A stretch of DNA of 64,000 bases from Prosthecobacter dejongeii (GTDB taxonomy: Bacteria > Verrucomicrobiota > Verrucomicrobiia > Verrucomicrobiales > Verrucomicrobiaceae), in NCBI RefSeq assembly GCF_014203045.1, contig NZ_JACHIF010000001.1, forward strand, positions 682,001 to 746,000. Direction: 5' to 3'. This document shows, piece by piece, positions 16,568 through 25,540 of this stretch. A program made the position numbers and the translations under genes. The notes beneath the pieces were generated by a model that ran no database searches, was not told where the DNA came from, and worked only from the letters and a program-made list of their open reading frames with translations. How positions within the stretch are numbered: the stretch's first letter is position 1; each line of letters starts with the position of its first letter.

Positions 16568-18865
16568 TCAATACAGCAAAAAATTTGCTCGCCGCGCCTG
16601 AAAGGCAGCGGTCTCAGCCGCCCACTGAGCCGATAGTTCTTTCCCCGTTTTTCCGCTCTTGAGACCCTTCAATAGTGCGGGGTGATTCAGCAAGGTGTTC
16701 ACCTTTTCCAAGGCAAAATCCTTCGGATACAAACGCTGGAAAACCGCTGCGATGGAGACGCCCGTGAGCACCGGCCTCACCGCACTGCGTTGCGTGATTT
16801 CCAGCCGCACTCCCCCACACACCTGGTCTTTAAAAACACTGGTCGTGGGGGTAAAGCGTACTGGCATGAACCGGAGCCCTGGCAGGCCTAACTGATTGAG
16901 TTCATGGGCCAGCCTGCGGTCATTCACATACGGCGCTCCCAGCATCTCAAAGGGGCTGTCCGTGCCACGGCCCACGCTGATGGAAAATTCCAGCAGGCCG
17001 ATGCCTGGATACAGCAGCGCGGCCTCCAGCCGCCGCATGTTGGGGGAGGGATTCACCCAGGGCAGGCCGGTTTGATCCATCAGCCACTTCCGCTGCCAAC
17101 CCTCCAGGCGGATGATTTGCAGATCCGCCTGGATCCCGCGCTCCGCATTCATCATTTGCGCCAGCTCACCCACCGTCATGCCGTGGCGCAGGGGGATGGC
17201 GTGTGTGGCGGTGAAGGTTTCTTTCTCCACCACCGTTGGCCCTTCGACAGCGTTTCCGCCGATGGGATTTTGGCGATCCAAAACGAAAACCTTTTTGTTC
17301 GACTTTGCCGCAGCTTCCAGGCACAGACGCAGCGTGGAGATGTAGGTGTAGAAACGACAGCCGATGTCTTGAATGTCAAAGACCAGCGCGTCCAGCTCGG
17401 CCAGTTGCTCCGGCGTGGGCGCGCGGCGTTCCCCATACAGGCTGTGGATGGGGCGGCCCGTTTTGGCATCCACCCCGTCCTTGATTTTTTCCTGGTCCAG
17501 TGCCCCCCGGATGCCGTGCTCCGGGCTGAAAAGGGCGCGCAGTTTCACCTCCGGGGCCTTGGCCAGCAGGTCGATGGTCGGCGTGCGTTCGGCATCAATG
17601 CCGGTCTGGTTGGTGATCAGGCCCACCCGCAGACCCTTGAGTGGGGCAAAGCCATCCCGCTTCAGCACATCAATGCCGTTCAGCACGCTGGGTACTTCAT
17701 CGGCGCCTCGCGGGTGCAGCGCCCCGGCGACTTTGTCGAAGTCAAACTTAGGCACACAGCGCGCGGCTGCCCGGCCGATCTCCTCATACAGATCCCGAAC
17801 GCTGCCTTTCCCATCCGGATGCAGGCGGGAACTCAGGAAGATGACGAAGGTCTTCGAATACGGGTCCAGCCACAGACTGGTGCCAGTGAATCCCGTGTGG
17901 CCAAAGGAGCCGATGGGGAAGCGATCTCCCCGAGGGCGGCTGTAGGGAGACTCCAGGTCCCAGCCCAGGCCGCGCCTTTCCGTCACCGTCGCGGCGGTCT
18001 GCACCCGTTGCATTTGGGCCAGCGTGCCCGGTTTGAAAATCTGCACACCCTCCAGCGTTCCCCCCTGCAGGATCATGCGGGAAAAGCGGGCCAGATCCCC
18101 CGCCGTGGTAAAAAGGCCCGCGTGCCCAGCCACCCCGCCCATGCGCCGACAGGTGGGGTCATGCACCACCCCGCGCAGCATCAAGTCTTTTTCATCTTTC
18201 TCCGTGGGTGCCAGCCGTGCCTGCCATTCCGCTGGTGGCCGGAAGCGGGTGGAGGTCATGCCCAAAGGGGTGAAAAGAGCCTTCTGCACGTAACTATCCA
18301 GCGACTCACCGCTCACCCGTTGGACGATCTCGCCTAACAAAATGAAGTTGATGTCGCTGTATCGGAAAAAGCTATCCGGGGGTGCATCCGGCACGGTGGT
18401 TGTCGCCCGGCGGATGCCTTCGGCATAACCACTCCACGCAGGGTCTCGCGGGATGCCCGGCTTTAAACCCGAAGTATGCGTGAGTAGGTGCCGCAGGAGG
18501 ATGGCCTCGCGCCCCTCCCCGGTAAATTCCGGCAGGTAGCGGCTGACTGGGGCCTCCAGATTCAGTTTCCCTCGCTCCCACAGGTGCATGATCGCAGGAG
18601 CTGTGGCTATGACCTTGGTCAGCGAGGCCGCGTCAAAAACAGTGTCCACCGTCATCGGCTCGATGCTGGGCACCTGGGCACGATCCCCTTTGACCAGCGT
18701 GTGCGCGCGCCCCTCATGCTCCAGCCACACCACCGCCCCCACCGGGCTTTTTTTGGCGACGGCTGCATCCACCACCTTTTCCAGTTGTTGAATGCCTGCC
18801 GGCGGGAAGTCTTGGGCCAGTGCCTGAACGGCAGCGAGGACGAGGGACAGCAAAAGAAAACGCAT
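16568..18865 (-). CDS. Fused serine hydrolase (beta-lactamase/AmiE fold) and NamZ exo-N-acetylmuramidase
   Basis: 765 residues, exported (MRFLLLSLVLAAVQALAQ). Residues about 22-380 are a class C beta-lactamase-like hydrolase: nucleophile Ser81 and Lys84 in SLTK, YSDIN as the Y-x-N-like element, and HTG as the third box. Residues about 405-765 are a DUF1343/NamZ domain, with GLITNQTGID, FSPEHGIRG, DIQDIGCRFYTYIST and GRGTDSPFE. In Bacillus, NamZ removes N-acetylmuramic acid from peptidoglycan ends, and a beta-lactamase-fold amidase (AmiE) encoded nearby removes the peptide. Here both are in one chain, which suggests one secreted muropeptide-stripping enzyme. It is 60 bases downstream of the RelE-like gene on the same strand. 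Confidence 0.88.
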   Translation of the reverse strand: MRFLLLSLVLAAVQALAQDFPPAGIQQLEKVVDAAVAKKSPVGAVVWLEHEGRAHTLVKGDRAQVPSIEPMTVDTVFDAASLTKVIATAPAIMHLWERGKLNLEAPVSRYLPEFTGEGREAILLRHLLTHTSGLKPGIPRDPAWSGYAEGIRRATTTVPDAPPDSFFRYSDINFILLGEIVQRVSGESLDSYVQKALFTPLGMTSTRFRPPAEWQARLAPTEKDEKDLMLRGVVHDPTCRRMGGVAGHAGLFTTAGDLARFSRMILQGGTLEGVQIFKPGTLAQMQRVQTAATVTERRGLGWDLESPYSRPRGDRFPIGSFGHTGFTGTSLWLDPYSKTFVIFLSSRLHPDGKGSVRDLYEEIGRAAARCVPKFDFDKVAGALHPRGADEVPSVLNGIDVLKRDGFAPLKGLRVGLITNQTGIDAERTPTIDLLAKAPEVKLRALFSPEHGIRGALDQEKIKDGVDAKTGRPIHSLYGERRAPTPEQLAELDALVFDIQDIGCRFYTYISTLRLCLEAAAKSNKKVFVLDRQNPIGGNAVEGPTVVEKETFTATHAIPLRHGMTVGELAQMMNAERGIQADLQIIRLEGWQRKWLMDQTGLPWVNPSPNMRRLEAALLYPGIGLLEFSISVGRGTDSPFEMLGAPYVNDRRLAHELNQLGLPGLRFMPVRFTPTTSVFKDQVCGGVRLEITQRSAVRPVLTGVSIAAVFQRLYPKDFALEKVNTLLNHPALLKGLKSGKTGKELSAQWAAETAAFQARRANFLLY

Positions 18866-18925
18866 GGCCTCAGCTAAAAGGACCCCGCGGAAAGAGTCAA
18901 TGCCGCTTGCTGTTGCCTCGGTGGA

Positions 18926-19300
18926 TCAGACCGTTTTCAGGGTTTTGGCCCCTTCATCAATGAGCTGCCAAAAATTCTTCGACTGGCTCAGCGCCTCATC
19001 TTCCCCGCCACCGGGCAGATTGCTACGGAAGAGGAAATCGGCCAGGGTATTTTTATGGAGCACGCGGTGGATGCGAACATCGCCATCATTCACAGCAAAG
19101 TAGATGCGGTGATCTCCCGCCCGGCAGCGATAGAGTTTCTTTTTCGGCCCGCGCTCCAGGACACCGAATTTTTTTGCCAATGTGTTCTCATCCAGATCGC
19201 TGGATTGAATGTTCAACGCTTCCAGAATGTGGAACTGGATCTGCGTCGGCAGCCGTGACAACTCGGCGGCACTGATGTCATTAAAAACGATCTGGAGCAT
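18926..19300 (-). CDS. RelE/ParE-superfamily protein without adjacent antitoxin
   Basis: 124 residues. The core, residues about 1-95, follows the RelE fold: an N-terminal strand (MLQIVFNDISAAEL), helices, then LYRCRAGDHRIYFAVNDGDVRIHRVLHKNTLADFLFR (in parts), where the YRxRxGDxRIYF pattern and the late histidine match mRNA-interferase relatives. A C-terminal extension of about 30 residues (GGGEDEALSQSKNFWQLIDEG) is unusual. No antitoxin gene fits upstream or downstream: the next genes are the DUF2059 protein (divergent) and the NamZ fusion. It may be an orphan toxin, a domesticated nuclease or a fused self-inhibited form. Such RelE-like singletons are common in Verrucomicrobiota. Confidence 0.65.
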   Translation of the reverse strand: MLQIVFNDISAAELSRLPTQIQFHILEALNIQSSDLDENTLAKKFGVLERGPKKKLYRCRAGDHRIYFAVNDGDVRIHRVLHKNTLADFLFRSNLPGGGEDEALSQSKNFWQLIDEGAKTLKTV

Positions 19301-19430
19301 AGGGGTATGGTAGAGATCAAAAGCAGGACTTCAAAGGCAAAAATGCCCGGTAGGATCAACGCTGACTGCCTTTTCGCCGCTTTTGAGATTGCCAAGATAG
19401 AGTGAAACCGCTTCCCTCCGATTTCTCCTT

Positions 19431-19904
19431 ATGAAAAAAATCATTTCCTGTGCTTTCCTTGCCATCGCCCTTTTGACACCCGCTATGGCTGTGGAGCCAG
19501 AGCATCAAGCCGCGATCGAAAAAATGTTCAAGCTCATGCACCAGCAGGAGCAGTATGAGACCTCCATGACCGCCGGTTTTGAGTCCGCCCTCGGGGGTGC
19601 TGTGGACCAGATGCCTGAGGCCCAGAAGGAAAAATTCAAAGTCGCCATCGGTCGCGTGAAGGAATTCATGAAAGCCGAAATCGGCTGGGACAAAATGAAG
19701 GGTGAACTGGTGGAGCTGTATGCTCAGAACCTCACCCTCGCTGAGATCAATGCCGTGCTGCCTTTGCTGGAAAAGCCCGAGTTCCAGACCGTCATTGTCA
19801 AGCAGCTCAAGGTCCTGCCTGAAGCCGCCAAGCTGGGTGCCTCCAAGGCCCAGGCTTTGCAACCCAAGATCATGCAGATCATCCAGGAAGAGATGACCAA
19901 GTAA
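19431..19904 (+). CDS. Exported DUF2059-family protein
   Basis: 157 residues with a signal peptide (MKKIISCAFLAIALLTPAMA). The mature part is all-helical. It carries the DUF2059 pattern: an amphipathic helix with KMFKLMHQQEQYETSMTAGF, then ELVELYAQNLTLAEINAVLPLL followed by PEF, which corresponds to the family's FTxEEI...FYxSPxG segment. DUF2059 proteins are periplasmic and have no known reaction. The gene is alone on its strand, diverging from the RelE-like gene by 130 bases and converging on the G3E GTPase gene with a 6-base gap. Not broken and of normal length. Confidence 0.75.
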   Translation: MKKIISCAFLAIALLTPAMAVEPEHQAAIEKMFKLMHQQEQYETSMTAGFESALGGAVDQMPEAQKEKFKVAIGRVKEFMKAEIGWDKMKGELVELYAQNLTLAEINAVLPLLEKPEFQTVIVKQLKVLPEAAKLGASKAQALQPKIMQIIQEEMTK

Positions 19905-19910
19905 TCCGGT

Positions 19911-21086
19911 TTATCCGCGCGCTTTCAAGGCCTGTGGCCACGGGTCTTGAAAGCGCCCACCCTGCTGCCAGTGCTGGATCTCAGCCTCCGTGCAAAAGCA
20001 GGTTTGCAGTTGCCCCACAAAATACTCCCGGTGCTGCTGCGTGCCGATGACGGTGATCTCATTCAGCCGATCTCCAAAACGCGGGTCCAGGGCGCTCAGT
20101 TGTTGCTCCAGATGGGCGATCTCTTCCGGCAATAATTTTCCCAAGGGATCTTTCACCAGGGCCGCTTTCCAGTAGGCCAGCAGTTCTAGGCTCAGCCCAC
20201 CGCCGGCCTGGTTCCATAACAGCACTTGTTCATCCCGGGAGGCCATCCACAGGAAGCCTTTGCTGCGGTGAATACCCACACCTAACTGATGATGAAATAA
20301 ATCCCACAGCCTTTGTGGGTGCAGGGGCCGGGCATCACACACCACCGAGCTACCCAGATCATAGGCCGCCGCCTCACCCACCCCTGCCAAAGCGTCCCCC
20401 CATCGCACACGGGCCATTTCCTGTGCCCGGTGTAGATCGTAAGAAGCTCCACCTAACAAAAGAGAAGGAGATATTTGGCCGTGAGAGACACGATGCACCG
20501 CCGCCTCCGGATTCAACTTTCCCAGGCATTCCTGCAGGGAATCCACGTCGCTCGGTGTCACCCGGTCCGTCTTGGTCAGCAGCAGGGTGCTGGCCCACTG
20601 GATCTGCTCTGCCAGCAGATTTTCAAGCCCCCGCTGCCCGTGTTTTTCATGGCGGGCGAGCCGATCCATCAGCCCACGGCCCGCCTCGTAGTCCTCAGTC
20701 ATCGTGCGCGCATCCAGCAGGGTCACCAGTTGGCCCAGGGTGTAAGCAGCGCGGCGGGAGATGGCCTCAACTAAAGGCCACGGGTGCGCACTGCCAGAGG
20801 TTTCGATGATGACGTGATCCAGGTCCGTGCGCCCGGCCCAGGCATCCAGTGCGTGCTCAAAGGCCTGCTGCTGACTGCCGCTGATGGAACCTGAAGCCAA
20901 GCTCACCAAAGTCCCAGCCGCTTCCGAGACCCGCTTCCCTTCACGAATGAGGTCACCATCCACCTCCAGCGGGCTCATGTCATTGACGATGACGCCCAGC
21001 CTCAGCGGCCCCACCTCCCGCAGGAGTCGGCGCAGCAACGTGGTTTTCCCTGAGCCTAAAAAGCCCGTGATTAAAGTGACCAGCAT
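19911..21086 (-). CDS. G3E-family GTPase (CobW/COG0523), lacking the usual CxCC
   Basis: 391 residues from the ATG at 21086, which places the P-loop at the N-terminus as in all G3E GTPases (VTLITGFLGSGKTTLLRRLL). The second conserved block VIVNDMSPLEVD replaces the usual VNEFGxxxID. VIIETSGSAHP is the Walker B region and LLLTKTDRV the NKxD-like base contact. The family's metal site, G-C-x-C-C, is GSISG here (VSLASGSISGSQ), so both metal-binding cysteines are absent. A CFC motif near the C-terminus might take over. The CobW_C domain is present (GDRLNEITVIG). COG0523 proteins act as metal chaperones under zinc starvation. A Fur/Zur-like palindrome lies directly upstream at 21095-21115. Confidence 0.85.
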   Translation of the reverse strand: MLVTLITGFLGSGKTTLLRRLLREVGPLRLGVIVNDMSPLEVDGDLIREGKRVSEAAGTLVSLASGSISGSQQQAFEHALDAWAGRTDLDHVIIETSGSAHPWPLVEAISRRAAYTLGQLVTLLDARTMTEDYEAGRGLMDRLARHEKHGQRGLENLLAEQIQWASTLLLTKTDRVTPSDVDSLQECLGKLNPEAAVHRVSHGQISPSLLLGGASYDLHRAQEMARVRWGDALAGVGEAAAYDLGSSVVCDARPLHPQRLWDLFHHQLGVGIHRSKGFLWMASRDEQVLLWNQAGGGLSLELLAYWKAALVKDPLGKLLPEEIAHLEQQLSALDPRFGDRLNEITVIGTQQHREYFVGQLQTCFCTEAEIQHWQQGGRFQDPWPQALKARG

Positions 21087-21094
21087 GGAGTTAT

Positions 21095-21115
21095 TAACGC
21101 AAATAAATTGCATCA
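21095..21115 (-). promoter_or_regulatory. Possible Fur/Zur-family operator upstream of the G3E GTPase
   Basis: Imperfect inverted repeat, arms TAACGCAA (21095-21102) and TTGCATCA (21108-21115), separated by ATAAA. Six of eight positions pair and the GCAA/TTGC core is exact. It lies 9-29 bases ahead of the ATG in an AT-rich stretch. Zur or another Fur-family repressor is the likely candidate since COG0523 GTPases are often zinc-regulated; the sequence does not match one specific known consensus exactly. Confidence 0.4.
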
Positions 21116-21267
21116 ACAACTTTAGCAAAGGCAATCTTGATGAATCGCTTTATAAGATGACTGGGCCACCCTACACCCCTAGGGCATCCAATGGCCGACA
21201 GAGGAAACTCAGGCGATATCTTTCCCACGACATCCTGTGGAAACTTAACAATCCACGATCCGCCGCG

Positions 21268-22749
21268 TCATTCCGCAAAACGGTCACGCAGATGTTTGAG
21301 GTGCCATTTGGCATCCGTAGGCTTGCCAGTGGCATGAACCATGATCTCGCCAGGCAGTGGCGTGCCGCCCTGGGAGTGGACCTTTTCACGCAACCAGGCC
21401 AGAAGCGGGGCGTAGTCGGCCTTGTCGAGGGCGGTGGCGATCTTCTTCTGCTTACGAGCGGTGCCAAAAAGCTGGGCTGCATTCAAATTACCCAAGGTGT
21501 AAGTCGCGAAGTAACCGAGGCCGCCCATGCTCCAATGAATGTCCTGGAGGCAGCCATGGGCATCATCCGGCGGAACCATGCCGAACAAACTTTCAAACTC
21601 GGCATTCCACGCAGCCGGCACATCTTTCACGGCCAGTTCACCACTGATGATCCGGCGTTCAATGCTGAAGCGTAGGAGGATATGGAGGTCATACGTCGCC
21701 TGGTCTGCCTCCACACGAATGAAGGAATACTCAGCGCGGTTGATGGCACGGAGAAAGTTCTCCAGCTTGATCTTCTTCAGGTGAGGGAATATTTCTTGCG
21801 TGCGCGGCAACCACCTTTCCCAAAAGCTGCGGGAGCGGCCCACATGATTTTCCCAAAGACGGCTTTGAGATTCATGGATACCCAGAGAGCAAGCCCGGCC
21901 CGAAGGCTGGCCAAAATCATCCTGAGGCAGCCCCTGTTCATACAAACCATGGCCTGCCTCATGCATGACGCCAAAAAGTGAGGAGGTGAAGTCCGCCTCA
22001 TCATAACGCGTGGTGAGGCGAATATCTGCCGGGCCCAGGGTGGTGCAGAAAGGGTGGGCGGTGGTGTCAATGCGACCCGCCTCAAAGTCAAAACCCAGAC
22101 TCGCGGCCACTTCAGCGTTGAGGATCTGCTGCTTTTCAATCGGGTAATGACCCCGCAAGAGGTTAGGCTTCACTGCTGCACTCTGCTCCACAGCCTGCCG
22201 GGCAATCTGGGTAAGCTCGGGCTTTAGCTTCGTGAACAAGGCCGCCACTTCAGCCGTGTGGGCTCCGCGCTCATAGGTTTCCAAAAGAGCATCGTAAGGT
22301 TCATCGGCGTAGCCCCAGAGATCCGCCTTCTTGCGTGCGAGGGTGACGAGTTTTTGCAGATGCGGGGCAAAGACTTTGAAGTCCGATTTTTTCCGCGCCT
22401 CTGCCCAGGCGGCTTTGCCATGGGCGCAGATTTCGCTTTCCTCGATGACGAGCTTTTGTGGCAGCTTTACCGCCCGGTCATAGTCACGGCGGAGTTCGCG
22501 CAGGTTCGCGAGCGCCTTGGGCTGGCGGCGTTTTTCAGACTCGGCTTTTTCCAAGAGCTTGCGAAAAACCGTGCCTGTGGCGAGGGCATGTGCCTTGCCA
22601 TTCAGGTAAGCCATCTGCCGGGCGCGATGGCCTAGAGCCTTCGCGGGCATAAATGTCTCCTGATCCCAGGAAAGCGTGGCCTCCGTGGAGGTGAGGAGGC
22701 TGACCTCTTGGACGAGGGATTGGAGCTGATCGTAAGCGGTGGAAGGCAT
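21268..22749 (-). CDS. M32-family metallocarboxypeptidase (Taq type)
   Basis: 493 residues, the normal length for carboxypeptidase Taq. The zinc site is HEAGH near residue 262 in GVMHEAGHGLYEQGL, with a downstream third ligand in the conserved HESQSRLWENHVGRS segment. The N-terminal LLTSTEATLSWDQETFMP and ADIRLTTRYDEADF motifs match the family. The M32 enzymes remove C-terminal residues from peptides in the cytoplasm and do not act on proline. No signal peptide. The start lies 6 bases from the stop of the upstream kinase-like gene (22756-25329), so co-transcription is likely. The first ATG at 22749 has a clean family N-terminus (YDQLQSLVQEVSLL). Confidence 0.93.
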   Translation of the reverse strand: MPSTAYDQLQSLVQEVSLLTSTEATLSWDQETFMPAKALGHRARQMAYLNGKAHALATGTVFRKLLEKAESEKRRQPKALANLRELRRDYDRAVKLPQKLVIEESEICAHGKAAWAEARKKSDFKVFAPHLQKLVTLARKKADLWGYADEPYDALLETYERGAHTAEVAALFTKLKPELTQIARQAVEQSAAVKPNLLRGHYPIEKQQILNAEVAASLGFDFEAGRIDTTAHPFCTTLGPADIRLTTRYDEADFTSSLFGVMHEAGHGLYEQGLPQDDFGQPSGRACSLGIHESQSRLWENHVGRSRSFWERWLPRTQEIFPHLKKIKLENFLRAINRAEYSFIRVEADQATYDLHILLRFSIERRIISGELAVKDVPAAWNAEFESLFGMVPPDDAHGCLQDIHWSMGGLGYFATYTLGNLNAAQLFGTARKQKKIATALDKADYAPLLAWLREKVHSQGGTPLPGEIMVHATGKPTDAKWHLKHLRDRFAE

Positions 22750-22755
22750 GAGAAG

Positions 22756-25329
22756 TTATTTCAGCTTGGTGAGGCGGTCTTTGGCCCAGATGAGACCCTG
22801 CTGGATGATGTCATCCCCGGGGATGAGCGCGGCAAGTTTTTCCCATCTCTTCACCGCGAAACCGAAGGCGCTTTTCGCCTCCTCTTTCTTGCTGAGGGAT
22901 TGACTGGTATGCCCCAGCACGCCGTAGAGTTGAGCCAGTTGTATCTCCTGGGACTTGCGCTGCGGCGTCAGGCGTGCATCGGGCTCTTTGGCAAGGATTG
23001 TCTCCAGAGAAGTGACGGCCTGCTGCACGATGGGCAGTGCCGCGCTGGGCTTGCCAAGGTCAGACATTAGCTCCGCGTACTCACCGCGCAGCTTAGCCTG
23101 GAGAAAGCCGAAGTTCAGATTGTCCGGTTCATCCACCAGGATCTCATTCAGCAGCTCCATGGCATCCTGCTTCTTTTTGATGGCGTCATTGTTGTTGCCA
23201 TCGTCCCGCTCCAGCAGAGAGAGGCCACCATAGTTCTTGGCCAGGAGATACTTCACCTCCGCCCATTCAGGTAAAAGACGATTCAGCTCCAACAGGATGG
23301 GGATGGCCTGCTGATGGGCTTCCCGGGCTTCTTTGGCACCGATGCTTTTGCCGATCAATTCCGCAAGCTCGGTGTAGGCATCTGCCAGCATCAGCGCCTG
23401 CTCTTGATTGCGTGGGGAGGAGCCCATGACCAGCTCTCCCATTTCCGTTACCGCATCAATGAGGGTGGTCAGCGCATCCTGCACACGGCCAGCATCCCGC
23501 TGGGCCAGGCCCTTGGCAAATTTGGAACGTGAGAGGAGGAAACGTTCATCAGGAATCGGTTCCGCCCCGATGAGTTTCGGGTCCAAAACTTCGGGCACAT
23601 GAGCCAAGGCCTTTTCTGCTTCATTGAGGTCCCCACTCTCCTGCATGCGCAGCCCATACTCCATCCAGGCGCGGGCACACTCATTGCGCGCGAGGCGATT
23701 TTTTGAATCTGCGGCGAGGCCTTCCGTGAGGCTTGTGGTGGCATCTCGCAGGTAGGCCAGCGAGGTCGCGCGCTCGCCTTTACGATTGGCCAGATCCGAG
23801 AGAAGCAGGCTGTATTTGCCGAACCATTGATGAAACAAGGGCAGTTGAGGATCCCCCTTCCCGTCCTTGAGCAAGAGGGCAGCTTGATCACGCGCTTTTT
23901 CCAGGTAAACCCGTGCCTGTTCATGATCCCGCATGCGCAGGTGAATTTGGCCGATGTTCCCATACGCACGCAGGCGCTCCACGCCTAAAGCGGGGTCTTT
24001 TTCCAGAGGAGGAAGCCCGGCCATGCAGAAGGCCAAAGCATCTCTCAACTGGCCTTTGGAAAACTCGGTATCCAGTTCATTGCTGGTGGGGGATTCCAGC
24101 AACTGCGTGAGGAATTGATCCACCGCTGTCTGGGAATGTTGCAGGTTGGCATCCGCCGTTTTCTTTTGAGCGATGGCTTTGTCCCGCTGGCCGGTGAGGG
24201 TGGAAATCTTGCCTTCCCTCACATCGATTTCCCGCTGTAAAACCACCTTGTTTTCAGCGACGGTGACCTCGGCATTCTGCGCGCGGCGCAGGGTCATGAA
24301 AGCGTATGTGCTGATCATCACTGCCGCAGTGACAAGGCTGAGCACGGTGACCTGAAGCATGCGCACTTTCAGCGCCTGCTTCTTACGTTCATGAATGGTC
24401 TGCTCACGAGATTCCTCCAGCAGATAGTCAGACTCCAGCACCTCAAACTCACGCACGACTTCGCGCATGTCCGTCCAGCGGGCCGCAGGATTCAGATCCA
24501 AAGCCCGCTCGATGATGTTACGGCGGCGTTCATCCCACTTGGACTGAGGAGCCTCTGGCCAGACGATCTTCGGCTGCGCGCGTACCGCAGTGATCAATGC
24601 CGCGCTATCAATCCCGTAAGCGAGCCCTGTGGCGGCTTTTTTCTGCACCGAGCTCACTTGCTCTGCCCAGGCGCGGGCACCCCGGGGCAGTTGCCCGGTC
24701 AAAAGGCGAAAGGCCAAGACGCCAAAGCTGTACACGTCCCAGCTCGCGCCGTAGCCATTGAAGACGCCTTCTGGATTTTCCGCCTGCTCTGGGCACAGAT
24801 GAACAAAATGGTCCGTCAGTTCCAGGTGATGGATGCCGCCCACCCAGCCCTGCGCCATGTCGGTGAGGCGGATGCTCGCCTCTGCATCGTCTTCCAGCAG
24901 TACATTGCAGGGTCGCAGGTTTCCATGCGGGATGCCGTGCTTATGCAGCCACGCCAGGGCATCGGAGAGCTGGTAGATGCAGTTCCAGGCTTGGTCAGGG
25001 TTCGGCTGATTGCACAGGGACTCCAGCGTCGGCGTCTGCCACAGGCGGCGGCCTTGCGCGTCCTTCACCATCATGCCTACCAGGGGCATGGCGGCATAAT
25101 AGGGACTGCGATCAAAATTAAAATTTTCTACGGGTAGCACCCCGCGGTGATGGGGCATCTGCTGCAATGCCCCAAGGGCCGTAGCCAGGGCCTTGCGGTT
25201 GATGGCCATGGAGGAAAAAACCTTCACCGCACAGGCCTTGCCGCCGGAGCTCGCCCGGTAAACAGCTCCGCAGCGCCCGCTGCCGATCAAGTCCTGCAAT
25301 TCATGTCCAGCGATATCCGGCAAACTCAT
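22756..25329 (-). CDS. Kinase-like membrane protein with TPRs, probably a pseudokinase
   Basis: 857 residues. The kinase domain spans about residues 7-310: a glycine loop with G16/G18/G21, Lys36 in AVKV, and a WDVYSFGVLAFRLLTGQLP segment that fits the C-lobe. The catalytic HRDxKxxN is HGNLRPCN (His135-Asn142): the catalytic aspartate is Asn137. The DFG is TDM (Asp157 kept). A membrane span follows at about 325-347, then a coiled segment and a long TPR region of about 450 residues (TYTELAELIG, LAQLYGVLGHT, IRAYGNIGQIHLRM-like repeats). Verrucomicrobial kinases commonly have this layout; without the aspartate this one may only bind ATP or partners. Its own stop is 6 bases before the M32 peptidase gene. 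Confidence 0.8.
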   Translation of the reverse strand: MSLPDIAGHELQDLIGSGRCGAVYRASSGGKACAVKVFSSMAINRKALATALGALQQMPHHRGVLPVENFNFDRSPYYAAMPLVGMMVKDAQGRRLWQTPTLESLCNQPNPDQAWNCIYQLSDALAWLHKHGIPHGNLRPCNVLLEDDAEASIRLTDMAQGWVGGIHHLELTDHFVHLCPEQAENPEGVFNGYGASWDVYSFGVLAFRLLTGQLPRGARAWAEQVSSVQKKAATGLAYGIDSAALITAVRAQPKIVWPEAPQSKWDERRRNIIERALDLNPAARWTDMREVVREFEVLESDYLLEESREQTIHERKKQALKVRMLQVTVLSLVTAAVMISTYAFMTLRRAQNAEVTVAENKVVLQREIDVREGKISTLTGQRDKAIAQKKTADANLQHSQTAVDQFLTQLLESPTSNELDTEFSKGQLRDALAFCMAGLPPLEKDPALGVERLRAYGNIGQIHLRMRDHEQARVYLEKARDQAALLLKDGKGDPQLPLFHQWFGKYSLLLSDLANRKGERATSLAYLRDATTSLTEGLAADSKNRLARNECARAWMEYGLRMQESGDLNEAEKALAHVPEVLDPKLIGAEPIPDERFLLSRSKFAKGLAQRDAGRVQDALTTLIDAVTEMGELVMGSSPRNQEQALMLADAYTELAELIGKSIGAKEAREAHQQAIPILLELNRLLPEWAEVKYLLAKNYGGLSLLERDDGNNNDAIKKKQDAMELLNEILVDEPDNLNFGFLQAKLRGEYAELMSDLGKPSAALPIVQQAVTSLETILAKEPDARLTPQRKSQEIQLAQLYGVLGHTSQSLSKKEEAKSAFGFAVKRWEKLAALIPGDDIIQQGLIWAKDRLTKLK

Positions 25330-25540
25330 GCAAGGCGTGCGGCAGGGGTTATCATGATGATGATGGGGAAAAGCGCAGCATTCCGCGCTTAATTGGAATC
25401 CTGCAACGCCTGGGAGGCAGGGTCAAGCCAGCGCTTTGACTGTAAAACTTTGTTAAATGTTCAGCTAGAATCGGGTGGGTCCATCCGTCAGGAGGTATCC
25501 AGCGACAGATCTCCGGCTTCAGCCGCGTTGTTTTGCGCTC

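Noticed and set aside
16904-18337. 477-codon plus-strand open frame
   Set aside because: Antisense to the NamZ fusion gene; the product has no domain and is His/Gln-rich in the way expected of a shadow frame.
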